A stretch of 64,000 nucleotides of DNA from Desulfocapsa sp. (GTDB taxonomy: Bacteria > Desulfobacterota > Desulfobulbia > Desulfobulbales > Desulfocapsaceae): assembly GCA_030145625.1 (NCBI GenBank), contig JAQYVF010000010.1, positions 1 through 64,000 on the forward strand, written 5' to 3'. Below the pieces are notes generated by a model. It ran no database searches and was not told the origin of the DNA. It was given only the letters and a program-made list of their open reading frames with translations. Of the stretch, positions 9,733 to 18,678 are shown one piece after another. The number at the start of each line of letters is the position of its first letter. Positions within the stretch are counted from its first letter, which is position 1. Made by a program: the position numbers and the translations under genes.

Positions 9733-11916
9733 ATGGAATATGAGGGATTGTATATTCAACTTTTCAGCATCCACGGTCTAATCCGTGGAGAAATGCCGGA
9801 ACTTGGCAGAGATGCCGATACCGGTGGCCAAGTGAAATATGTTTTGGAGCTCGCCAGGGCCCTTGGCGAACGTGATGATGTGGCCCAAGTTGACTTGGTC
9901 ACCAGGCTTATTGATGACAAAGCCGTTGGACCGGAGTACGCGCAATCCATTGAACCACTGTCTGCTAAAGTTCGAATTGTTCGTATCCGGTGCGGCGGTC
10001 GAAAATATATAAGAAAAGAACTCCTCTGGCCGCATCTTGAAGAATTTATTGACGGAACGATCCGCTTTCTTAAGTCCCAGAATAGAATCCCGGACCTCTT
10101 TCACGGTCACTATGCTGATGCTGGATATATCGTCATGGAGCTTGCCATCGCTTTTGATACACCATTCGTTTTCACCGGCCATTCCATGGGACGCAACAAG
10201 AAGGCTAAACTCTTGGATGATGGTCTCAGCGAGGCAAGGATTAACAGACATTATAAAATTAATACCCGTATTAACATAGAAGAAGAGATCATAGAAAAAG
10301 CGAATCTTATCATCACATCTACTCAGCAGGAGATAGATAAACAGTATGGTCTTTATGACAACAGTGGACATAACAGGTTTGTCGTTATCCCTCCCGGCAT
10401 CGATCTGGAAACATTTTATCCCTATTATGATCCTCAACTTGACAGTGATCTGTTCAACGAAGAGGTCAAGCAGACCAGGTATACGCTGCTGGAAGAGCTG
10501 CACCGTTTTTGGGCTCGTCCGGAAAAGCCTTTCATACTTGCTCTGTGCCGGCCGGACCATCGGAAAAATATTGCCGGCTTGATTGAGGCCTACGATAAGA
10601 ATAAGCAATTACGGGCCATTGCCAATCTTGCAATTTTTGCGGGTATTCGCAGCGATATTGTAAAGATGGAGGAAAATGAGCAGTTGGTTTTGACCGAAAT
10701 GCTGCTTCAGATGGATCGTTTTGACCTGTATGGCAAACTGGCTATACCTAAAAAGCATGAATTTTCCACAGAGGTCCCGGAACTCTACAGATTGTGCGCT
10801 GAAAGCGGTGGAGTGTTTGTAAATCCTGCCATGACCGAGCCCTTCGGTCTCACACTTATCGAGGCATCTGCCTGCGGTCTTCCCATTGTAGCCACAAATG
10901 ATGGTGGACCGGTTGACATTGTTGCAAGCTGTGAAAACGGGATACTGGTAGATGCCGGCAGTCCCGTTGAGATTGGTGATGCTATACTGTCCATTTTAGT
11001 TGATCAGGATGCATGGAGTATATTTTCAAATAATGGAATCAACGGAGTTCGTAGCCATTATTCCTGGCAGGTTCATTGTGAAAAAACCATACATCAATTC
11101 AGCAACTTTTTACCGGTTATGAAAGAGCAGGATAAAAAAAATAGAGAAGAAGAACCTCTACGGAAGCGTCCTTCCTTCGGTAAGCGGCTTACCGGCTTAA
11201 ATCGATTGATGATCACGGATATTGATAATACCCTGATTGGTGACGATACCTCCATGCAGCAGCTTTTTACTCTGCTTGAAAGTCACCGGGACAGCATTGC
11301 CTGGGGTATGTCCACGGGGCGGAGCCTGGAGCTGACCATCAGTGCCATGACCGAACACAATATCCCCATGCCCGATATCATCATTTGCTCTGTGGGTACA
11401 GAGATTTACTATGGTCCGGATCTGCGCATGGACAAGGGCTGGCTGAAGCATATTTCCCATCAGTGGAAGCCGGAGGCTATTAAGGAGGTATTGGGAAATA
11501 TCGACTTTCTCAGTTTCCAGGAAGCTGAAGGACAGCGCAGTCATAAAATCAGTTATTATATGGCCGATGATTATGATTACCTTTTCTGGGTGTATTACAT
11601 GCTCAAAGAGGCCGGCCTTCGCTGTCAGGTAATTTATTCGCACGGACAATTTTTAGATATTGTGCCCCTGCGCGCTTCCAAAGGCAAGGCCATCGATTAC
11701 CTGCGCTACAAGTATGAGTTCTCTCCACTCAACGTGATGGTCGCAGGAGATTCCGGTAATGACGAAGATATGCTTTCAGGCAAGGCCTGCGGACTGGTTG
11801 TTGGTAATTACAGTGAAGAGCTGGAGAAATTGAAAGGGCGGCGGAATATCTACTTCAGCTCGGAAAAATATGCTTCTGGTATCATTGACGGCCTGGGCCA
11901 TTACAGTTTCATTTAA
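9733..11916 (+). CDS. Sucrose-phosphate synthase with C-terminal sucrose-phosphate phosphatase domain
   Basis: Bifunctional enzyme of 727 residues making sucrose from UDP-glucose and fructose-6-phosphate. The N-terminal two thirds is a GT4 glycosyltransferase: the acceptor-side loop [20 protein letters not shown] and the nucleotide-sugar motif [20 protein letters not shown] are diagnostic of the SPS/sucrose synthase group. The last ~240 residues are a HAD phosphatase (SPP type) with [15 protein letters not shown] and [10 protein letters not shown], the residues needed to dephosphorylate sucrose-6-phosphate. The ATG at 9733 is chosen over the upstream TTG at 9715 because GGAAAG (9724-9729) precedes it. 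The gene is convergent with sucrose synthase, overlapping by 4 bases. Confidence 0.93.
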   Translation: MEYEGLYIQLFSIHGLIRGEMPELGRDADTGGQVKYVLELARALGERDDVAQVDLVTRLIDDKAVGPEYAQSIEPLSAKVRIVRIRCGGRKYIRKELLWPHLEEFIDGTIRFLKSQNRIPDLFHGHYADAGYIVMELAIAFDTPFVFTGHSMGRNKKAKLLDDGLSEARINRHYKINTRINIEEEIIEKANLIITSTQQEIDKQYGLYDNSGHNRFVVIPPGIDLETFYPYYDPQLDSDLFNEEVKQTRYTLLEELHRFWARPEKPFILALCRPDHRKNIAGLIEAYDKNKQLRAIANLAIFAGIRSDIVKMEENEQLVLTEMLLQMDRFDLYGKLAIPKKHEFSTEVPELYRLCAESGGVFVNPAMTEPFGLTLIEASACGLPIVATNDGGPVDIVASCENGILVDAGSPVEIGDAILSILVDQDAWSIFSNNGINGVRSHYSWQVHCEKTIHQFSNFLPVMKEQDKKNREEEPLRKRPSFGKRLTGLNRLMITDIDNTLIGDDTSMQQLFTLLESHRDSIAWGMSTGRSLELTISAMTEHNIPMPDIIICSVGTEIYYGPDLRMDKGWLKHISHQWKPEAIKEVLGNIDFLSFQEAEGQRSHKISYYMADDYDYLFWVYYMLKEAGLRCQVIYSHGQFLDIVPLRASKGKAIDYLRYKYEFSPLNVMVAGDSGNDEDMLSGKACGLVVGNYSEELEKLKGRRNIYFSSEKYASGIIDGLGHYSFI

Positions 11917-14288
11917 ATTTTAGCTGCCAGTGGCCGAAACTGAAGATGGTAGAGCATTTCCAGGTAACGGCTTGTCTCCTGGTGTTCCAGGTTGGTGGCG
12001 TATTTCCAGAAGCCGTAGATACAGGTCAGAGAGAGCAGTCGTTTTGCATAGCGTTCCCAGGTATATTTTGTCTCCACACGTCTGATTGCCCCTTCGGAGA
12101 GTTTTTGCCAGTGGGAAGGGTCTATCTGGCAGCGTTCAAAGAAGTCGACCAGTATTGCTGCAGCCTTATCGCCGTGGTTGGGATCGATGTGAAATCCTGA
12201 GATTCCGTCCTCAATAATCTCCAGAGGGCCGCCATAACTGGTGGCAAAGGTGGGAAGACCTGAGGCCATGGCCTCGATAACGGTCAAGCCAAAGGCTTCA
12301 AAAAAAGCGGGCTGAACAAAGGCCCCATTCTGGTCTGCAATGTATCGGTACAGTTCACCAGACAGGTTTTTGTCCATCCGCAATCCAAGCCACCGTACCT
12401 GTCCCTCGAGCCCATATTGCTCAAAAAGTTCGTGCATTTTGAGAATCTGCTCCCTTTCCTCGCTATCACCGGAATTATCCGGATGCACGGTTCCGCCGAT
12501 AATCAACAGGTTGGTGAGATTGCGTAGCTGTTTATTTTCACCGAACCACTGAATCAGGCCAGTGAGGTTCTTTATATGGTCCAGGCGGGCCATGGAAAAA
12601 ATAATCGGTTTTGTCCTGTCTTCCAGTCTGCCGCGACTGTCTGGCTGTTCGTCGCCGAAAAGCAACTGTTCGAGTTCGCCATGGAGACCGGTAAAGCGAC
12701 GGTCGTTTTCTGTGTAAGGAAAATAGACTTCTTTGTCGGCTCCTGGCGAGACAATGTTGAACTTGGGGTCATAAACATCAATACCTTGAATAATACGCTG
12801 CAGGCCGGGCATGGTGAAAGAGCCGTAGCTTTCGTATTGGCCGACCACATCGTCTGAACCGGCGATTTCCTGATAGGTTGAGGTGATGATGAAATCAGCT
12901 GAATTCATGGCTATCAGATCGGCGGTGAATTGACAGGAGAAATGATACTGCTTTTCCATCTGTCGCCAGTATAATGCCGAATAGAGGTATTTCGTTTTTT
13001 CAAGGGCATGGGCAATGTTGCATTGTGTTACTGCCAGCCGCTGGGCGAGAAGGGTTGCGACAAGATTACCATCCGAATAGTTACCGATGATCAGATCCGG
13101 CCGACGGCCGAGCCTGGACAAAACCTCTTTCTCCACTTCCCGAGAAAATTCTTCCAGATAGGGCCATACCTCAAACCTTGAGATCCATTGCGGAACAATC
13201 GACCCGTCTTTCTCACGAAAAGGGATACGGATGATATTGACATTATTTGTTCCATTGACCAGTTCCTCCGGCTGATTACAGGTCGTTTCCCCGGCCTCAG
13301 GGATTAAACGGGTGAGAATCAGAAGTTGCGGTTCTATCTCCAGTCCCTGGTTATAGATCCGTTTTTTCATCTCATGTTCCAGGGCCCGAACCTGATCAAG
13401 GATGTAAACAACCTGGCCACCGGTATCCGGCAGGCCAAGAACGTTGTCCTGGCCGAAATAGCCGTGCGGCGAGAGGATGACGATGTTGAAAATCATTGGG
13501 ATACGACCAAGAAATTTTTCCAGATTCTGGTGATCCGGCGCCTCCAGAAGATCGGCCAGGAGGCTCATGGTTTTTTTGATCCCTTCCACGCTTCTGCCCC
13601 ATCCCGCTTCAAACCCAATGCCACGTAACTCATGCTCCAGGTCGTGCCACTCCAACCCCCGATCCTGCCGGCTGACAAACTCCATTCCCTGTATCAGGGC
13701 CTTTCGCAGCACACTGACGCTTGTGATGCCGCTGTTGATCATGAACGGCGTGTTTTGATAGCCATGCACCCGTAAAAATTCCAGGAGTAGTTCATCTCCT
13801 TTTGTCAGCTCATAGGCTAGGCGGCTGGAAAACTTGCGGTTTAAAAATTCAACCCCGTGGCCGATGGAGCGGGTTTGGTTCATCTTGGGAAAATCACGTT
13901 CAAAAGGGGCGAGATCGATTTCCAGAATGAGTTCATCTTTTTCGTTGTTGACCAGGTTTTCCTTGAAAGCAAGAAACTCGGCAACCGAGATCTCCTCAAA
14001 GGACATGTTCTCGAAATGATAGCGTACGTAATGCCATTGGGCGACCCCGGGACGTATGTCAAGGTAAAACCAGGGATCTGCAACCGCTGCTTCCTGCGTT
14101 TGTTGTAATGCATGGGCAAGTGGAGAATCGCTTAAACCGGATTCTCCGGTTTCTTTGCAAAAGGCATTGAATTCATCCCATAGCTCGCTGCCGAGAATGA
14201 GGGCTTTACCCCGGCTCTGGTAGCGTCGAAACAGGCTGTATACCGTATCTCGGTTTTCTTGGATAAAAACCAGTAAATTTTTCAGCAT
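11913..14288 (-). CDS. Sucrose synthase
   Basis: Reversible cleavage of sucrose with a nucleoside diphosphate to NDP-glucose and fructose. The 791 residues match the usual ~800. An N-terminal regulatory region (about 1-260) precedes the GT-B core, which contains [20 protein letters not shown] and [20 protein letters not shown], both strongly diagnostic. The family is common in plants and cyanobacteria and sporadic in other bacteria. It faces SPS tail to tail with a 4-base overlap, so no terminator separates them. Divergent from it, 122 bp away, is a fructokinase that would consume the fructose. NDP preference (ADP or UDP) cannot be fixed by eye. Confidence 0.95.
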   Translation of the reverse strand: MLKNLLVFIQENRDTVYSLFRRYQSRGKALILGSELWDEFNAFCKETGESGLSDSPLAHALQQTQEAAVADPWFYLDIRPGVAQWHYVRYHFENMSFEEISVAEFLAFKENLVNNEKDELILEIDLAPFERDFPKMNQTRSIGHGVEFLNRKFSSRLAYELTKGDELLLEFLRVHGYQNTPFMINSGITSVSVLRKALIQGMEFVSRQDRGLEWHDLEHELRGIGFEAGWGRSVEGIKKTMSLLADLLEAPDHQNLEKFLGRIPMIFNIVILSPHGYFGQDNVLGLPDTGGQVVYILDQVRALEHEMKKRIYNQGLEIEPQLLILTRLIPEAGETTCNQPEELVNGTNNVNIIRIPFREKDGSIVPQWISRFEVWPYLEEFSREVEKEVLSRLGRRPDLIIGNYSDGNLVATLLAQRLAVTQCNIAHALEKTKYLYSALYWRQMEKQYHFSCQFTADLIAMNSADFIITSTYQEIAGSDDVVGQYESYGSFTMPGLQRIIQGIDVYDPKFNIVSPGADKEVYFPYTENDRRFTGLHGELEQLLFGDEQPDSRGRLEDRTKPIIFSMARLDHIKNLTGLIQWFGENKQLRNLTNLLIIGGTVHPDNSGDSEEREQILKMHELFEQYGLEGQVRWLGLRMDKNLSGELYRYIADQNGAFVQPAFFEAFGLTVIEAMASGLPTFATSYGGPLEIIEDGISGFHIDPNHGDKAAAILVDFFERCQIDPSHWQKLSEGAIRRVETKYTWERYAKRLLSLTCIYGFWKYATNLEHQETSRYLEMLYHLQFRPLAAKI

Positions 14289-14410
14289 TCTTTATCTCCT
14301 CGGGATGGCGGCCTGTATTCTATTTGCTAAGGAAACCACATTTGTCTATAGTTCCTATGAGAATGACTTATATGGTAGCAAATAAGAGACATCTCAGGAA
14401 GGTTTAAAAG
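14289..14410. promoter_or_regulatory. Shared divergent promoter region, sucrose synthase / fructokinase
   Basis: A 122-bp gap between two divergent starts. A ribosome-binding site AGGAAGG (about 14396-14402) serves the fructokinase, and an AGGAGATAAAG-type site serves sucrose synthase on the other strand. The shared gap suggests joint control of sucrose breakdown and fructose phosphorylation. No operator is recognised. Confidence 0.45.
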
Positions 14411-15277
14411 ATGAAAGATTCGATTGTTTCTTTTGGGGAGATTGTTTGGGATCAATTTGAAGATACTTCAATATTGGGAGGAGCACCGTTAAATGTTGCC
14501 TATCATCTGCATGCCAGTGGATGGCCGGTACGGATTGTCAGCCGGATTGGAGATGATGAGCTTGGTCGTGAGACCCTGCAGCAGATAAAACAGCTTGGAT
14601 TGCCGCTTATGACCATCCAGCAGGACAGAGATCTCCCTACGGGGCGGGTATTGGTTTCACTCGATGAACACAATGAACCAAGCTTCGAGATTGCAGCACC
14701 TGCGGCCTGGGACAATATTCAGGCGGATACAGTGCTTTCTCAATTGGCGGAGACTCCCTTTCATCTGGTATTCGGAACCCTGGCTCAACGCAACGAAACA
14801 AGTCGCAGCTCCTTGCACCGCCTCCTGAAACAAGCCGATATAAAGTTTTATGATGTCAATTTACGTCCTCCATACACGAAACCGGAACAGGTACTTGCTT
14901 CCATTAAGGCCGCAAATGTTGTCAAAGTTAACCGGGAGGAACTCATGTCCCTGGATGACTGGTTTATGCAGGGGAAGAAAGGACGGGTAGAGGAGATTGG
15001 TCGAGAGTTGCTGAACTCCTTTGATCTGTCATTGTTGGCCGTAACAGATGGTGATAGAGGAGCCCAGCTCATTACCAGGGACGAGCATGTTGAGCATAAA
15101 GGATTTCAGGTAAACGTTGCTGACCCGGTGGGTAGCGGAGATGCCTTCTTTGCAGCGCTGATTAACGGCTTTTTGTCCGGGTTGCCACTTGATGAGTGTC
15201 TTAAGCAGGCAAATCGACAGGGAGCATGGGTTGCATCGCAACAGGGGGCGACCCCTGCATATCCTGAAAAGGGTTAA
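14411..15277 (+). CDS. PfkB-family sugar kinase, probable fructokinase
   Basis: ATP-dependent kinase of 288 residues, a usual length for ribokinase/PfkB enzymes. The N-terminus has the substrate-side FGEIVWDQF and GGAPLNVAYHL segments. The C-terminus has the anion-hole/catalytic motif DPVGSGDAFFAAL, whose Asp is the general base. It lies beside sucrose synthase and SPS, so fructose is the likely substrate, returning fructose-6-phosphate to SPS. The 3' end overlaps the convergent secreted-protein gene by 4 bases. Specificity for fructose is inferred from context. Confidence 0.88.
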   Translation: MKDSIVSFGEIVWDQFEDTSILGGAPLNVAYHLHASGWPVRIVSRIGDDELGRETLQQIKQLGLPLMTIQQDRDLPTGRVLVSLDEHNEPSFEIAAPAAWDNIQADTVLSQLAETPFHLVFGTLAQRNETSRSSLHRLLKQADIKFYDVNLRPPYTKPEQVLASIKAANVVKVNREELMSLDDWFMQGKKGRVEEIGRELLNSFDLSLLAVTDGDRGAQLITRDEHVEHKGFQVNVADPVGSGDAFFAALINGFLSGLPLDECLKQANRQGAWVASQQGATPAYPEKG

Positions 15278-16032
15278 GGAAGCAGGGAAATTTGGATTGA
15301 AGAGCCTTGACCATGGGCGAACGACACTTGAATATCAGTTGCATCTTCGGGCACATCCAGTGTGAATGTATTATCACCACTGGACAATCGTGTTCCCACG
15401 GTTTTCCAGCCGAGTTTTCTTTGGTTTGACAATACCAAGATCGAATTGACAATAACTGCATGTTTTTCTCCAATCCGGACTCTAAAATTGATTTTTGAGA
15501 AACCTCCAGAGGGAAAAGAGAATTTTTTGATTTCCGATTGATAGTTTTTTTTAACAAAATTTCCAATTTCAAGGGTACTTTTGAGTTTGGGAATTCTTTT
15601 CTGTTTATGGAATCTTTTTCCCCTTCGCTGTTCAAGACCTCTTGGGTATCCGTCTGTAATAAATTCAACTCGGTCCACATAAGTATCATTTTCAAAATAC
15701 AGAAAAGCCGGTCTCTGATATTTTTCATAAATGGGTAACGAAGCGTAGCCATTTGACAAAGAGTCTTGCGAAATAAGCCTCCTGTTATCATCCAGAAGTT
15801 GTACATATCCGCCAAAGTGACGATTTTTTGAACTTGCATATACAATTACATCGCTAATTCGTTCTCTTGTATATCCGGGGGCTCTACGTTCAAAAAGATC
15901 AATTAAATAAACAGCTTCACCAGCAAAAACAGATTTTTCACCTCTAAAATCAATGACAATATTATTGTTGCCATGAGCTGGGTTAGAGATAAAAATTGAA
16001 AATAAAAATATGAGTAAAAAAAGTGGTTTCAT
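15274..16032 (-). CDS. Secreted protein of unknown function
   Basis: A 252-residue protein with a clear signal peptide (MKPLFLLIFLFSIFISNPAH, cut after AHG). The mature part is rich in beta-strand-like alternation and aromatic residues, with segments such as NIVIDFRGEKSVFAGEAVYL and a C-terminal half that reads like an immunoglobulin/jelly-roll fold. No family is recognised. The start at 16032 is chosen because the signal peptide begins there; an upstream in-frame start adds 22 polar residues and lacks a leader. It is tail to tail with the fructokinase and has no obvious partner. Confidence 0.7.
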   Translation of the reverse strand: MKPLFLLIFLFSIFISNPAHGNNNIVIDFRGEKSVFAGEAVYLIDLFERRAPGYTRERISDVIVYASSKNRHFGGYVQLLDDNRRLISQDSLSNGYASLPIYEKYQRPAFLYFENDTYVDRVEFITDGYPRGLEQRRGKRFHKQKRIPKLKSTLEIGNFVKKNYQSEIKKFSFPSGGFSKINFRVRIGEKHAVIVNSILVLSNQRKLGWKTVGTRLSSGDNTFTLDVPEDATDIQVSFAHGQGSSIQISLLP

Positions 16033-16463
16033 AACGGACTCTCTGGGAGATTTTGAATCAAAATATTGGTGGCATAAATAAAATGTTGTTATCATCAAGA
16101 TAGCTATGAGGAGTGGCTGCAGTTAGGCCATGTTTATTCATTCCTTTCTTTTCTCTTTTATTGTCTTTACTATAGCAATGCCGCAATAACCATACAAGCA
16201 GAGAGAGATATAGTGAGAATCCGCACCGCTTTATACACTCTACCTTTCTTGTTTTTTCGTTTCTCCAAATAGTGATCAGATTTCTTTTCGCCAGAATATA
16301 CAGTAGATATTGCTTCACTTTGCTCACCTTTTAGTGCGGTGAATTCAAGTCGCAAATGCAACTCTCTCTAACGTAGATTAAAATGAGCAAGCTTTTTATG
16401 ATTCGTGATACGAGCGAAAGGATCTGTACGGTATGGTAGTTATCTGAAATTGTTGCAGGGAAT
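16033..16463. other. Gene-free stretch upstream of the secreted protein
   Basis: About 430 bp between the secreted-protein start and the terminator of the cytochrome gene. It is A+T-rich with two short overlapping minus-strand frames (63 and 89 codons), neither with a normal ribosome-binding site. One ends in a hydrophobic stretch, but it starts with TTG and is not supported. Confidence 0.5.
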
Positions 16464-16505
16464 AAAAAAAGGCCCCGGAGGATACATCCTCCGGGGCCTT
16501 TTTTA
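16464..16505 (-). terminator. Rho-independent terminator of the 12-heme cytochrome gene
   Basis: Perfect GC-rich stem GGCCCCGGAGGAT / ATCCTCCGGGGCC (16471-16498) with a short loop, flanked by seven A before and six T after. It can work in both directions but sits 16 bp past the cytochrome stop codon, so termination of that minus-strand gene is its evident role. Confidence 0.92.
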
Positions 16506-16520
16506 CCACGGATTGCTAGT

Positions 16521-18263
16521 TTAGAAGGTATGGCAGGCTGTACAGGTATAATTTTTCTCCATATGTTTTTTATGGATTTTCTGCGTGTCATTCTCATCTT
16601 CATAATCATGACAGCTTGAGCACAGTACACCCTGACTTGCCGTGAGGCCGGTTGGTTCTGTGGTATGACAATTTGTACAGTTCATAGCCGCTGAACCTTC
16701 CTTGTCACCATCTGCTGCATGCTTGGCATGCATGTCTTCCAAGTTCATATTTTCTGAGGAATGACATAAGGTGCAGTTCTTTACCATGGCTGGCCAGGTG
16801 TGATAGCCCAGAGCGGTAAAGGGCAGCATCTTGGTGTTGTCAGGAGTCTGGCTATCCAGGTCATGACATTCCTGACAGGAAGGAGCGCTGGATTTGGGGT
16901 CTACGCCATGGCTGATTAGCATTTCAGCATCGGCATCAACAATGGTGTAGGTACCACTCAGGCCTTGATCAATCATACCTGCCTGAACTGCCTGATCAAA
17001 ATCGCCGGTCATGAACATTCTCATAATTTTCGGGGCAATGATCTGACCGCTTTCATGGAGAGGCATATTGGTAAAGTGGCGTTTGATGGGTACGATTTTG
17101 GACTTGCCATCAAAGGCGCCCCCATTGGCTTTAGCCATTGTGTAGACACCACGCTCGTCCGGGCTGATTTGCTCCCCAACATTATAGACATAGGATGTGC
17201 CGTCAAACCAGGTATACTCTGGTTTGACATAGCTCTCTTTAATCTCATGACCAACCCAGCCTCCTTGGCCATTACAGAAGGCCGGATTCCAATGGGGAGC
17301 TAACCAGTCACGGGACATCTCAGTGGCGCCTCCTTTACCGAATTCACGGATATGGCAGACCTGGCAACTTACTTGGCCCTGGGAATGTCGGTTCAATGCA
17401 CTGTCGTCATGTGGTGTGAGAGAGTGGCAATTCTGGCAGGTTGGAGTGGCAGCCTCGGTCTGACGAAGATCAATGCCGCGACCTCCAACCTTATGGCCGC
17501 CTTCGCTGGAATGACAGGCATTACAGGAAAGATCTGCACCATCTGGAGACATATGAATATCCTCGGCCAGGCTGGGATTCTTGGTGCTCAGACCCATGTC
17601 GCCGCGTTTGGTCCAATCACCGCCGCCAGCCTTGGCATGGCAACGCAGACATGACGTTCGGGTGGGTAGATGGACATCTCTGGCAAGATCGACCATGGTG
17701 GTGCCGGCTGGCATGGCGTCAAAATTAGGAACGGTTGTGTAGTTACCACCTGCATCTTGGGCTCCAAAGACATAGGTCTTTTCATTGCCTAGATAATCAA
17801 TAACCGTTTCGGCGCTGTTGGGATCAGCTACAAATTTACGTTGATAGGTGTCATTATGACACATCAGACAGTCAACGTCATTAATATCAGGGGCATGGGG
17901 GGCATTTCCATCGGCCCGGACATGGCAGCTAAAACAGGCGCCACCGGAAGACATGGCATAGGTGCAGAAGGTATTAATTCCGCCAACGGCCTTACCAAGT
18001 ATTTCACCATTGGTGTTGCTTAGATCAGGGGTTGGGCCAGCCCATTGCATATGGAGGCTGTTCAGCATCTCATTAGCAGCACTCTCATGGCAGCTGATAC
18101 AGGTAGCCGGGCCATCATAGGAGGTAATATTCTGATGAGCTTCTATTGGCATAGTGACCGTTGGCAGACTGTCGTTATCATCATCTGCCAAAAGTTGTGG
18201 CGGCGGGGTATAGATTATTGAAATTGCAGCAGCTGTCAGAGACAGTTTGAAAAATCGATTCAT
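16521..18263 (-). CDS. Periplasmic dodecaheme cytochrome c
   Basis: Predicted electron-transfer protein of 580 residues with a signal peptide (MNRFFKLSLTAAAISIIYT) and twelve CxxCH heme-attachment motifs: CISCH, CFSCH, CLMCH, CLRCH, CNACH, CQNCH, CQVCH, CQECH, CTLCH, CTNCH, CSSCH and CTACH. The first seven lie in the N-terminal half and five in the C-terminal third. The spacing resembles the octaheme tetrathionate-reductase/hydroxylamine-oxidoreductase-like group with extra hemes, but no exact family is recognised. The start at 18263 has a GGAGGG ribosome-binding site. Upstream lie a sigma54-type promoter, a pair of palindromes and a two-component system whose kinase also has a CxxCH motif, so redox-responsive expression is likely. 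Confidence 0.88.
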   Translation of the reverse strand: MNRFFKLSLTAAAISIIYTPPPQLLADDDNDSLPTVTMPIEAHQNITSYDGPATCISCHESAANEMLNSLHMQWAGPTPDLSNTNGEILGKAVGGINTFCTYAMSSGGACFSCHVRADGNAPHAPDINDVDCLMCHNDTYQRKFVADPNSAETVIDYLGNEKTYVFGAQDAGGNYTTVPNFDAMPAGTTMVDLARDVHLPTRTSCLRCHAKAGGGDWTKRGDMGLSTKNPSLAEDIHMSPDGADLSCNACHSSEGGHKVGGRGIDLRQTEAATPTCQNCHSLTPHDDSALNRHSQGQVSCQVCHIREFGKGGATEMSRDWLAPHWNPAFCNGQGGWVGHEIKESYVKPEYTWFDGTSYVYNVGEQISPDERGVYTMAKANGGAFDGKSKIVPIKRHFTNMPLHESGQIIAPKIMRMFMTGDFDQAVQAGMIDQGLSGTYTIVDADAEMLISHGVDPKSSAPSCQECHDLDSQTPDNTKMLPFTALGYHTWPAMVKNCTLCHSSENMNLEDMHAKHAADGDKEGSAAMNCTNCHTTEPTGLTASQGVLCSSCHDYEDENDTQKIHKKHMEKNYTCTACHTF

Positions 18264-18475
18264 ATTTTCCCTCCTAACTATTTTCACTTTTTCCGAACGG
18301 TATGGTCTGAAAATCAATATGACTTAAGACCCCGTCAGATTTTACACTTCCCTGTTTCTTGTTTTGGTCTGGTCTGTGCACATCTGTTCTGAGACTGTGG
18401 GTTACAAAAAAAATGTATGAGATATAAGCGCCTCGGGTGATGAATTGATGGTCGATCAAATCCTATTACTAGCAA

Positions 18476-18491
18476 TGCAAAAGTGGGACCA
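18476..18491 (-). promoter_or_regulatory. Sigma54-type promoter upstream of the cytochrome gene
   Basis: On the minus strand the sequence is TGGTCCCACTTTTGCA. It keeps the invariant GG and GC exactly 10 bases apart and has a full TTGCA at -12 (consensus TGGCACG-N4-TTGCW). Transcription would start near 18466 and leave a leader of about 200 bases before the cytochrome ATG. The only sigma54 activator gene in the window ends 190 bp upstream. Confidence 0.7.
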
Positions 18492-18601
18492 GGGAAGGGA
18501 TAGGATTGTAGAAAAGATTAATTAACTGGTAGGACAATAGGTTAGGGTTGTTGCTTGATTTGTGATATGCCGGTAGAGAAGTGTGGAAAGAATGGTCGGT
18601 A

Positions 18602-18640
18602 GCCATATGGCCACCACAAAATAGCCATATGGCTATTTTG
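18602..18640. promoter_or_regulatory. Paired GCCATATGGC palindromes, probable activator-binding sites
   Basis: Two identical 10-bp palindromes GCCATATGGC lie at 18602-18611 and 18624-18633, centres 22 bp apart (two helical turns). The second extends to a 24-bp perfect palindrome at 18617-18640. They lie about 130-150 bp upstream of the sigma54-type promoter, the usual distance for enhancer sites of NtrC-type activators. The neighbouring response regulator is the natural ligand (inference). A terminator role is less likely because the side downstream of the regulator gene has no T-run. Confidence 0.65.
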
Positions 18641-18678
18641 TTTTTTGATAGGGAGGTCTATAGGGAGAGGAGAAGAAT

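Noticed and set aside
16170-16361. 63-codon minus-strand frame with a hydrophobic C-terminus
   Set aside because: TTG start directly abutting a purine tract, no conserved motif; kept as possible but not called.
18617-18640. Terminator of the sigma54 regulator gene
   Set aside because: On the minus strand no T-run follows the stem; the paired identical palindrome next to it fits protein-binding sites better.
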